Below are positions 27,482-36,049 of a DNA stretch of 53,525 nt, piece after piece. Position numbers and translations under genes: made by a program. A model generated the notes under the pieces. That model was not told the DNA's origin. It saw only the letters and a list, made by a program, of their open reading frames with translations, and searched no databases. The stretch comes from Planctomycetota bacterium (GTDB lineage: Bacteria > Planctomycetota > UBA1135 > UBA2386): assembly GCA_025459175.1 (NCBI GenBank), contig JALORC010000040.1:1-53525 (forward strand), given 5' to 3'. Every line of letters begins with the position of its first letter. Position 1 is the stretch's first letter.

Positions 27482-28926
27482 CCGCCGGTTCCCATCGCTT
27501 CGATCGCCTGCACGATGTCCTCCTGCAGTCGCTTCAGGTCCTTGTTGAGGCCGTCCTTCTTCGGGTCGTAGTTCATCAGGATCGAGAACCAGCGCAGTTG
27601 GCCGTCCTTGCCCTCGACCATGCCGGACAGCGACGACGCGCCGCGGACCCAGCCGGTCTTCGCGCGCACGCGGCCGACCAGGTCGGTGCCGACGAAGCGA
27701 TCGGACAACGTGCCGGTCTGACCGGCGATCGGCAGGCAGCTGCGCAGCACGGCGCCGGCCGGACCGGTGTGCGAGCGCACCAACGCGACGACCAGCAGGC
27801 CTGGCGTCAGCCGGTTGTCCTTCGACAGGCCCGAGCCGTCGGCGAACACGGCGTCCTGCGGCACCCCGCCGACCAGCGCCACCAGCTGTTGGCGCAGTGC
27901 GTCGAGCCCGCCGGTCAACCGCCCGTCGTCGCGGGTGCGGTGGCCGAGCACGCGCAGGCACTGCTCGGCGTCGAAGTTCGACGAGTCCTCGAGCATGCGC
28001 AGGATCACCTGCCGCAGGTCGCTGTGGTGCTCGTGCACGAGCCGATCGGCGACCGGGCTCGGTTCGCCCCGCTGGCCGCCGGGGTCACTGCCGATCGTGA
28101 TGCCGGCTTGCAGCAGCTGCTTGTGCAGCGCGCGCTCGTACCAGCGGGTCGGATCGTCGACCGCGGTGCGGATCGTCACCGGGTTGCCCTTGCGCGGGAA
28201 CCGGCCGCGCACCTGCACCGCATCGCCGAGGTCGATCGCGCCGTAGACCGCACCCTTGCTGCGATCGACGAGTTCGATGCTGTTGCGGATCGGCAGGTCG
28301 ACCGGCGGGGCCGCGATCTCGACCTCGGCGGCGGCGCCACCACCGCTGCGGATCCGGACCGAGAACGTGCCGCTCTCGAGCACGAAGCCGCCGGTCGGCG
28401 CGCAGTAGTAGGTCTGCAGCTGGTCCTGCGGCCAGCTCGGCGGGCGGTTCGGCCCGACGAAGGTGCCGGCCTCGAGCTCGATGCCGGCGAGGTTGCGCAC
28501 GCCGAGCCGAGCCAGCTCGGCGGCGACCGTCGCGAACACCACGGCCGGGTCGTGCACGGTGCCGGCGCGCCAGTTCGGGTCGCCGCTGGCTTCGACCACC
28601 AGCTTGCCGGCGCGCAGCCGGAAGCGGGTCGTGAAGCGGAAGTCGGCGCCGAGCCCCTGCAGTGAGGCCGTGGCGGTCAGCAGCTTCATGTTGCTGGCCG
28701 GCACGAAGGTCTCGGTAGCGCGGTGGCGGTAGCGGATCTTGCCGACCGCGTCGACCACGGCCACGCCGGTGCGCGCGCCAAGGGCTTCGGCGGCGGCGAT
28801 CGCGCGCTCGATGCTCGACTGCGGTGGTGCTCGCAACGGCGCGCGCTTCGAACCCTGTGCCGGCGCGGGCAGAGCCGCGAACGCACCGATGGCCAACAAC
28901 CGGACGAGGAAGCCCAACCGCCGCAT
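27478..28926 (-). CDS. dacB: D-alanyl-D-alanine carboxypeptidase/endopeptidase (PBP4 type)
   Basis: Penicillin-binding protein of the S13 family, 482 residues, acting in the periplasm on peptidoglycan stem peptides. A signal peptide (MRRLGFLVRLLAIGAFAALP) precedes the active-site SNMK (Ser78, Lys81). The SxN motif appears in EDSSNFDAE and the KTG motif in RAKTGWVRG. Its presence supports a peptidoglycan wall in this organism. It is coupled to the phosphatase downstream by a GTGA overlap and divergent from the ThuA gene. GATACG lies ten bases before its ATG. Confidence 0.94.
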   Translation of the reverse strand: MRRLGFLVRLLAIGAFAALPAPAQGSKRAPLRAPPQSSIERAIAAAEALGARTGVAVVDAVGKIRYRHRATETFVPASNMKLLTATASLQGLGADFRFTTRFRLRAGKLVVEASGDPNWRAGTVHDPAVVFATVAAELARLGVRNLAGIELEAGTFVGPNRPPSWPQDQLQTYYCAPTGGFVLESGTFSVRIRSGGGAAAEVEIAAPPVDLPIRNSIELVDRSKGAVYGAIDLGDAVQVRGRFPRKGNPVTIRTAVDDPTRWYERALHKQLLQAGITIGSDPGGQRGEPSPVADRLVHEHHSDLRQVILRMLEDSSNFDAEQCLRVLGHRTRDDGRLTGGLDALRQQLVALVGGVPQDAVFADGSGLSKDNRLTPGLLVVALVRSHTGPAGAVLRSCLPIAGQTGTLSDRFVGTDLVGRVRAKTGWVRGASSLSGMVEGKDGQLRWFSILMNYDPKKDGLNKDLKRLQEDIVQAIEAMGTGG

Positions 28927-28936
28927 GGAACGGGGT

Positions 28937-28984
28937 CGTATCGCATCGACCGCTGCATCGCCAGAGTTCGCTGCGCGCGATACG
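28937..28984. repeat. Inverted repeat between divergent dacB and ThuA genes
   Basis: CGTATCGC (28937-28944) and GCGATACG (28977-28984) form perfect 8-base arms separated by 32 bases. Their centre coincides with the middle of the 66-base gap between the two divergent start codons. Each gene therefore has GCGATACG eight to ten bases before its start, which could be mirrored -10 regions or a paired operator. Confidence 0.55.
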
Positions 28985-28986
28985 TT
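28981..28986 (+). promoter_or_regulatory. Putative -10 element, leaderless start
   Basis: TACGTT ends six bases (gcgcgg) before the ATG at 28993. It overlaps the right arm of the inverted repeat. No Shine-Dalgarno sequence is present. Confidence 0.4.
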
Positions 28987-28992
28987 GCGCGG

Positions 28993-30395
28993 ATGCTGCT
29001 GGCCTCGTTGTTGCTTCTCACCATTCCGCAGACACCGCCCGCTGCCGAGCCGGCCGTGCAAAAGCCGATCCGCGCCACCGTGATCACCGGCGCCAACAAC
29101 CACGACTGGCAGTGGACGGCGCCGGAGATCGCGCGGGCGCTCACCGAGACCGGTCGCTTCCAGGTCGAGGTGTGCGCCGAGCCGGCGACGTTCCTGGCCG
29201 AGGCCCCCGCGCGCGCCGCGCGCGGCGAACTCGACCTGCTGGTGCTCGACTACAACGGCCCGCGCTGGGGCGCCGCGGCCGAGCAGGGCTTCCTCGCCGC
29301 GGTGAGCGGCGGCGTCGGCGTCAGCGTGCTGCACGCGGCCAACAACGCGTTCGAGGGCTGGACCGACTACGAACGGCTGGTCGGGCTGCTGTGGCGGGCC
29401 GGCACCGGCCACGGCGCGTTCCACCCGTTCGACGTCGTCGTCGTCGACCCGCATCATCCGATCACGCAGGGACTCGCCGATCTGAAGCTGCACCCCGACG
29501 AGCTCTACCACCGGCTGGTGCCGGCCCCCGGCGCCGACTACCGCGTGCTGCTCAGCGCGTTCAGCGACAGCAAGACCGGTGGCACCGGCCGCCACGAACC
29601 GATGGGCACGGTGGCGATGTGGGGCAAGGGGCGCGTGTTCCACACGCCGCTCGGGCATGTGTGGACCGGCGTGCCGGCGTCGCGCGCCTCGTGGGCCGAT
29701 CCGCAGCTGCGGCTGCTGGTCGCACGCGGCAGTGAATGGGCCGCGACGGGGACCGTGACGCTCTCGCCGGTGCCGCTGAACACGTTGTCGGCCGAGGAAG
29801 CGAAGGACGGCTTCGTGTCGCTGTTCGACGGTCGCCGCATCGCCGCGTGGCGCGGCTACAAGCTGCCCGGACTGCCGGCGCAGGGCTGGGTGGTGCGCGA
29901 TGCGGCGATCGTGCACGAGGCCGCTGGCGGCGGCGGCGATCTGGTGACCGTCGACGAGTACGGCGACTTCGACTTCCGCTTCGACTTCCGCGTCGCCGCG
30001 AACGCCAACAGCGGCGTGATGTGGCGCGTCACCGAGCAGAACGAGACCAGCTACATGTCGGGCCCCGAGTACCAGGTGCTCGACGACCTCGGCAGCAAGA
30101 CCAGCGGCAAGCACGGCGTCGGCGCGCTCTACGACCTGGTGGCGCCGAAGTCGCCGCCGGTGCGCCCGGCGGGCCAGTGGAACCAGGGCCGCATCGTCTG
30201 CAAGGACGGCCGCGTGCAGCACTGGCTGAACGGCGCCATGGTCGTCGACGCGCCGTGCGCCGGCCCCGAATGGACGGCGATGATCGCGGCGAGCAAGTTC
30301 CGGGACTGGCCGTTCGGCACCGCGGCACGCGGCCGCTTGTGCCTGCAGGACCACGGCGACGAGGTCGCGTTCCGCAACCTGCGCGTGAAGGCGTG

Positions 30396-30399
<4 letters not shown>
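28993..30399 (+). CDS. Secreted ThuA-DUF1080 fusion protein
   Basis: A 468-residue exported protein joining two modules common in Planctomycetota. After a short signal sequence (MLLASLLLLTIPQ), residues ~25-245 are a ThuA-like class I glutamine-amidotransferase-fold domain (ATVITGANNHDWQWTAPEIA, VSVLHAANNAFEGW). Residues ~265-468 are a DUF1080 / 3-keto-disaccharide hydrolase domain with DGFVSLFDGRRIAAW, NSGVMWRVTEQNE and GPEYQVLDD. The pair suggests processing of oxidised sugars outside the cytoplasm. Its stop overlaps the start of the NtrC-family regulator (GTGA). Confidence 0.9.
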
Positions 30400-31757
<1,358 letters not shown>

Positions 31758-31773
31758 GGCCCTGGCGCGCCGT

Positions 31774-32823
31774 TCACCAGCGCAGCAACAAGAACTCGCT
31801 GCAGAAGCCCGGTCCCATCGCCAGCATCACGCCGGCGTCCCCCGGTCGCCCGGGATTGGTGCGCAGCGTCTGCTCGAGGATCATCAGCACCGAGGCGCTC
31901 GACAGGTTGCCGGCCTGGCGCAGGCTGTCCCAGCTGCACTGCAGTGCCTCCTGCGGCAGCTCGAGCCCGTCCTGCAGCGCCTGCAGCACCTTCGGACCGC
32001 CCGGATGCGCGATCCAGCGGCGGATGTCGGGCCGCTGCAGGCCCTGGTCGGCGAGGAACGCATCGACGTCGATCGGCACCCGCTCGCGGGCGACGGTCGG
32101 CACTTCCGCCGACAGGATGATCTTGAAGCCGTGGGCGCCGATGTCCCAGCCCATGACCTGCTCGGTGTCGGGATAGAACACCGACCGCGTCGCTTCGATG
32201 CGCGGGCCGGCGGCCCGGTGCTGCTCGCCGACGATCACGGCGGCGGCGGCGCCGTCGCCGAACAAGCCGATGCTGATCAGGTTGGCGACCGAACGGTCGT
32301 CGGGCTGCAGCGTCAACGAGCACATCTCGATCGTCAGCACCAGCACGACGCCGGTCGGGTTGCCGCGCAACAGGTCGGCGGCGCGCGACACCACCGCGGC
32401 CCCGGCGACGCAGCCGAGCCCGAACAGCGGCATGCGCTTGCAGTCGGGGCGCAGGCCGAGCCGCGTCATCAGCCGGGCGTCGACCGACGGGCTGGCCAGA
32501 CCGGTGACGGTCGAGAACAGGATCACGTCGACCTCCTCAGGCCGCACGCCGGCCTTGCTCATCGCCTCGCGGCAGGCGCGTTCGCCGAGCTGCAGGGCAC
32601 CCTGCAACCACGCCGCGTTGGCCTGCGAGAAGTCGCGCAGCTCGGCGTACGCCTCGAGCGGCAGGATCGTGTAGCGACCGTCGATGCCGGTGTTGGCATG
32701 CAGCGTGCGGATCCGGTCGGCGAGCCGTTCGTCGGCGTCGAGGATGCGCAGGATCGCGTCGGTGAGCGTGCGCTGGGGATACCAGTGTTCGGGGAAGGCA
32801 GTGGCGACAGCGGCGATCTTCAA
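31774..32823 (-). CDS. Type III polyketide synthase
   Basis: Chalcone/stilbene-synthase-like homodimeric ketosynthase, 349 residues, that extends an acyl-CoA with malonyl-CoA and cyclises it to a resorcinol, pyrone or similar ring. The triad is visible: Cys138 in GLGCVAGAA, His273 in AHPGGPKVL and Asn306 in GNLSSAS. FGDGAAAAVIVG is also conserved. Translation probably starts at the TTG at 32823, which overlaps the stop of the ICMT-like gene (TTGA). It is last in a five-gene operon with two methyltransferases and a YceI protein, as expected for a methylated alkyl-aromatic lipid. The starter unit and ring type cannot be told from sequence. Confidence 0.94.
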   Translation of the reverse strand: MKIAAVATAFPEHWYPQRTLTDAILRILDADERLADRIRTLHANTGIDGRYTILPLEAYAELRDFSQANAAWLQGALQLGERACREAMSKAGVRPEEVDVILFSTVTGLASPSVDARLMTRLGLRPDCKRMPLFGLGCVAGAAVVSRAADLLRGNPTGVVLVLTIEMCSLTLQPDDRSVANLISIGLFGDGAAAAVIVGEQHRAAGPRIEATRSVFYPDTEQVMGWDIGAHGFKIILSAEVPTVARERVPIDVDAFLADQGLQRPDIRRWIAHPGGPKVLQALQDGLELPQEALQCSWDSLRQAGNLSSASVLMILEQTLRTNPGRPGDAGVMLAMGPGFCSEFLLLRW

Positions 32824-33563
32824 CGGCGGAACCTCGGCAACAGATACGGAACAGTGGCCCGGTAGGCCGTGAAACGAGCCCCGAACAGGCGCTCCCAACG
32901 CGCTTCCTTGAGGCGCGGCCCGACCACACAGTAGACGCTCCAGCCGCTGGCGAGCAGCAACCAATCGAGCGTCCAGACCGGCGCGGTCCACAGCACCGCG
33001 GCGAAGCCGAGGTAGATCGGCTGCCGGCAGGTCTTGAACAGCCCGCCCGTTGGCATGCCGCCGTAGGCGACCGGCTTGCCGCGCAGCAGTGCCCACCAGC
33101 CGACCGCGCCGGTCTGCAGCGCGAGGCCGGCGTCCCAGAGCGCCTTCTGCAGGAACAGCCACGCGGCCACGAACAGCGCCCACTGCAGGCCGCCGGTGGT
33201 GCCGTGCGGCTGGTGCCAGACGACACCGCTCGGCGACCAGGCCCAGAACGTCAGCAGCAGCTGCAACGACGCCGACAGCGCGTAGGTGCTGGTCAAAAGC
33301 ACCCGGCCGTGCCCGACCGGCGACAGGCGCTGCAGCCATGGCCGGCCGCGCTGGCTCAGCAGGAAGCTGTGCAGCAGCGGGAACTGCAGCACCAGCAGCG
33401 TGTTGGCCGCCCCCGACTGCCAGCCCTCGAGAGTGCCGCGACCGAGCTGCACGCCGGTCGCCAGCGACCAGGCCATGGAACCGACCGCGAGCAGGAAGGT
33501 GCTGTGGCACAGCAATGCCATCACCACCGCTGCCATCGTCGTGGATTTGCGTTCGCCATTCAT
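32820..33563 (-). CDS. Isoprenylcysteine methyltransferase-like membrane protein
   Basis: A 247-residue polytopic membrane protein with about five hydrophobic helices. The C-terminal region carries the ICMT/PEMT/NnrU-type SAM-binding pattern: CRQPIYLGFAA, then LKEARWERLFGARFTAYRAT with the conserved Glu and Tyr. Relatives encoded beside type III polyketide synthases (for example BpsB in Bacillus) O-methylate the polyketide product, the likely role here. It overlaps the upstream methyltransferase (ATGA) and the downstream synthase (TTGA). AGAAGG precedes its ATG by about seven bases. Confidence 0.85.
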   Translation of the reverse strand: MNGERKSTTMAAVVMALLCHSTFLLAVGSMAWSLATGVQLGRGTLEGWQSGAANTLLVLQFPLLHSFLLSQRGRPWLQRLSPVGHGRVLLTSTYALSASLQLLLTFWAWSPSGVVWHQPHGTTGGLQWALFVAAWLFLQKALWDAGLALQTGAVGWWALLRGKPVAYGGMPTGGLFKTCRQPIYLGFAAVLWTAPVWTLDWLLLASGWSVYCVVGPRLKEARWERLFGARFTAYRATVPYLLPRFRR

Positions 33564-34255
33564 ACGGATGCCTTCTGGAACAGCGCGGCGTAACCGACCG
33601 CGAGACTGCGCCCACGGCGCAGCTGCACGGCGCCGCTGCGCAACGTCGCCCACAACCGCGGCGACTCCCCCTCCTGCCGGACGCGTCGCAGGCCGACCGC
33701 GGCCGCCATCGTGTCGAGGTCCTGGGGGCGGATGAACATCGCCCACTCGTGCGTGCCGCGCGGCACGAAGCCGAGCCCTTCGCCGAGCCAGATCGCGAAC
33801 AGCCGCGAACGGAGCGTGCGATTGATCGTGTTGACGAACAGGTGGCCACCCGGGCGCAACAGCCGCGCCGCTTCGGCGACCGCGAGGTCCGGGGCGGCGA
33901 TGTGCTCGAGCACATCGGCGAGCAGCACCAGCTCCGCACACTCGCTGCGGATCGGCACCGCGTGCAGATCGCCGGCGATCGGCAGCAGCCGCTCGGCGCG
34001 CCGTTCGTGTGCCGCGCGCAGCGCCTGCCTCGCCACGTCGACGCCCACCACCGCGGCGCCGGCCCGCGCCAACGGCACCGCCAGCAGCCCACCACCGCAG
34101 CCGAGATCGACGGTGCGCATCGCGGCGAGGCCCGGCAACCACTGCCGCAGCAACTGCAGGCGGTATTCGGTCACCGCGCGCAGCGACGCGAACTCGCGGC
34201 AGGCGGGATCCCACCAGCCGCCGCGGTCGAACAGCGGTTGCGCCAGCGTGGTCAC
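33560..34255 (-). CDS. UbiG-like SAM-dependent methyltransferase
   Basis: Class I methyltransferase of 231 residues. Motif I is VDLGCGGGLLAVPLA, followed by VVGVDVARQAL; later motifs are LVLLADVLEHI and RLLRPGGHLFVNTINRT, as in UbiG-type O-methyltransferases of quinone synthesis. It probably methylates a hydroxyl of the polyketide-derived ring. The GTG start at 34255 overlaps the stop of the lipoprotein gene, and its stop overlaps the next gene, so it is fully embedded in the operon. Confidence 0.9.
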   Translation of the reverse strand: MTTLAQPLFDRGGWWDPACREFASLRAVTEYRLQLLRQWLPGLAAMRTVDLGCGGGLLAVPLARAGAAVVGVDVARQALRAAHERRAERLLPIAGDLHAVPIRSECAELVLLADVLEHIAAPDLAVAEAARLLRPGGHLFVNTINRTLRSRLFAIWLGEGLGFVPRGTHEWAMFIRPQDLDTMAAAVGLRRVRQEGESPRLWATLRSGAVQLRRGRSLAVGYAALFQKASV

Positions 34256-34695
34256 TGCAGCACGACCTTGCGCAGCACCACGGTGCCGGTCGGCGCCGCG
34301 AGCCGCAGGTGATCGGGGGCCTGTGCCAGCGGCACCGGGTCGGCACCGTCGAGCACGAGACCGTCGGCCGTGGCCTGCCAGCTGCCGTTCAAGGTTTGGA
34401 ACTGCGGCACGCCGTCGACCTCGGCCAGCGCCGCCGCGGTGTAGGTGCCCCCGGCCACGAACAGGTAGTAGATCTTGCGCAGTGAGACGGCCGCGTCACC
34501 CTGGATGTCGATCGACTCGTAGAGCCCGTCGAGTTGCACGACCCCGGCGGGCTGGAACGGGATCTGCTCGACGGTCGCCGCGACCAGGCGCTGGTCGGGC
34601 GCGACGACGTTCGAGGCGATGCAGCCGCCGAGCTGCAGATGCAGCAGCAAGCAGCTGCCGAGCGCGATCGCGCGGAACGAGCGGGCCGCGTTCAC
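34252..34695 (-). CDS. Small lipoprotein
   Basis: A 147-residue protein with a lipoprotein signal: a hydrophobic stretch IALGSCLLLHLQLGGC, whose final Cys would be lipidated. The mature part is a small predicted beta domain (VVQLDGLYESIDIQGDAAVS) with no recognised motif. It starts with GTG and overlaps both neighbours by four bases. Its place between a YceI protein and the methyltransferases suggests an envelope-side role in handling the lipid product, but this is inference. Confidence 0.8.
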   Translation of the reverse strand: MNAARSFRAIALGSCLLLHLQLGGCIASNVVAPDQRLVAATVEQIPFQPAGVVQLDGLYESIDIQGDAAVSLRKIYYLFVAGGTYTAAALAEVDGVPQFQTLNGSWQATADGLVLDGADPVPLAQAPDHLRLAAPTGTVVLRKVVLQ

Positions 34696-35843
34696 TTGCC
34701 ACCTCCGGCGACCAGCCGCGCCCGCAGCGCGATCCAGACCTTGACCTCGTCCTGCATGTTGATGAGGCCCAGCTGGCTCGGCACCGGCACTTCGTAGTCG
34801 CTGAGCAGCAGCGGCATCTGCCCGGTCAGCACCACGCGCTTCTGCGGGTCGACCTCGACCGTCACCGGCATCGACACCTCGCGGGTCTTGCCGCGGATCC
34901 GCATCGTGCCCTTGACCTCACCGCGCGCGGTCTGCCTGGCGACATCGATGCCGCCGGCGGCCGGCTGGAAGCTGCTCACCGTGAACAAGAGCTCCGGGTG
35001 GTTCTTGACGTCGAGGTAGTCGAGCATGTTGGTGTCGCGGCCCTCGACACCGGTCTTCAGATCCGGCGCCTGCACCACCACCTGACCGCTCCAGGCCCCC
35101 TGCGGATCGTCGAAGTCGGCGCGGAACGAGCCCTTCACCTGCGAGGTGACGCCGGTGAAATCGTGCAGCGTGCTCTTGGCGTCGAAGCCGACGCGCGACA
35201 GCTCGGGCACGATCGTGAACTCCTGCAGCTGGTCGAACCGGAACGTCGCGGTCGGCACCGAGAACGACAGGAACCCGCCCTTCGGCTTCGGCTTCGTCAC
35301 CGGCTCCGCGGCCGGTGTCACGGCGCCGCTCGCCGCGGCCGGCGGCGGCGGCTCGGCCATGGCCACCGGCACCACCTCGGTCGGCGCGGGGGCCGCGCCC
35401 GGCGGGCTCTCGAGGCGCTGGCCGGTGCCGGCGGCCAGTGGTGCCGCAGCGGGCACCGCGGCCGCGACCATCGCCGGCAACCCGGCCAGCTGCTGGCGGA
35501 GCCCCTGCAGCTCGCGGCTGCTCGCCTCGAGCCGCTGCTCGAGCGTCGCCACCTGCTGCTGCAGCGCCAGCACCGCGCCATGGCGATCGGCGGCGCGTTC
35601 CTCGAGCGCATTGCCGAGCTGTTCGAAGTTGGTGCCCAGCGCCTGTTGCAGCGCCCCGAAGTCCCGGGTCAGCACCTGCACGTCATCGCGCAGCAGGCTG
35701 GTCGGATCGGGCCCGACCGCAGCTTCGTCGCTGCTGACGACCACTTTGACCCGGTCCTTCAGGACCATGAACCCGGCGATTGCAGAGCCGACCAACAGCA
35801 GCACGAACGCGGCCCCGAGCACCTGCAACAGCTTGCCAGTCAT
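34692..35843 (-). CDS. Membrane-anchored YceI-family protein
   Basis: A 383-residue protein in four parts: a membrane helix near the N terminus (VLGAAFVLLLVGSAIAGFMV), a coiled-coil stretch around residues 60-120 (ALQQQVATLEQRLEASSREL), a Pro/Ala linker, and a C-terminal YceI domain (residues ~200-375) with SRVGFDAKSTLHDFTGV and MLDYLDVKNHPELLFTVSSF. YceI proteins are lipocalin-like and bind long isoprenoid or acyl chains, so this one may carry the polyketide lipid outside the inner membrane. It is the first gene of the operon. A strong sigma-54 promoter match ends 12 bases before its ATG. Confidence 0.92.
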   Translation of the reverse strand: MTGKLLQVLGAAFVLLLVGSAIAGFMVLKDRVKVVVSSDEAAVGPDPTSLLRDDVQVLTRDFGALQQALGTNFEQLGNALEERAADRHGAVLALQQQVATLEQRLEASSRELQGLRQQLAGLPAMVAAAVPAAAPLAAGTGQRLESPPGAAPAPTEVVPVAMAEPPPPAAASGAVTPAAEPVTKPKPKGGFLSFSVPTATFRFDQLQEFTIVPELSRVGFDAKSTLHDFTGVTSQVKGSFRADFDDPQGAWSGQVVVQAPDLKTGVEGRDTNMLDYLDVKNHPELLFTVSSFQPAAGGIDVARQTARGEVKGTMRIRGKTREVSMPVTVEVDPQKRVVLTGQMPLLLSDYEVPVPSQLGLINMQDEVKVWIALRARLVAGGGK

Positions 35844-35855
35844 GCCGGCCCCAGA

Positions 35856-35870
35856 AGCAAGGGCCGTGCC
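35856..35870 (-). promoter_or_regulatory. Sigma-54 promoter for the YceI-PKS operon
   Basis: On the minus strand the sequence is GGCACG-N4-TTGCT, an exact match to the core of the -24/-12 consensus with the required ten bases between GG (35870-35869) and GC (35858-35857). The predicted start is near 35845, two bases before the ATG, so the message would be essentially leaderless. A perfect inverted repeat CCGCTC-GCG-GAGCGG (35873-35887) abuts it upstream. Confidence 0.7.
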
Positions 35871-35872
35871 CA

Positions 35873-36008
35873 CCGCTCGCGGAGCGGGTTCCGTCCGCAT
35901 GGTGGCCACGGCAAGGCGCTGGTCCCGACGTCGACCGGGCAACTCTTGCACGCCACCGGTAGGAAGTGCACGCTGCCGAACTCGCGGGCGGGCCAGCGAC
36001 CGGCTGGC
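35873..36008. promoter_or_regulatory. Divergent regulatory region with candidate activator sites
   Basis: This is the middle of the longest intergenic stretch in the window (35844-36049). It holds the inverted repeats CCGCTC-GCG-GAGCGG (35873-35887) and GCCAGC-GACCG-GCTGGC (35992-36008), each just upstream of one of the two sigma-54 promoters. It also holds TGCACGC twice in direct orientation, 20 bases apart (35947 and 35967). Any of these could bind the NtrC-family activator; which does cannot be decided by eye. Confidence 0.4.
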
Positions 36009-36015
36009 TGCGGTC

Positions 36016-36030
36016 GGCACGCCGTGTGCT
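36016..36030 (+). promoter_or_regulatory. Sigma-54 promoter for the MMPL-kinase operon
   Basis: GGCACG-N4-GTGCT differs by one base from the consensus core and keeps the ten-base GG to GC spacing (GG 36016-36017, GC 36028-36029). The predicted start near 36041 leaves about nine bases before the ATG at 36050. It faces away from the promoter at 35856-35870. Confidence 0.55.
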
Positions 36031-36049
36031 TGCTCCGGTCGGTCCACGC

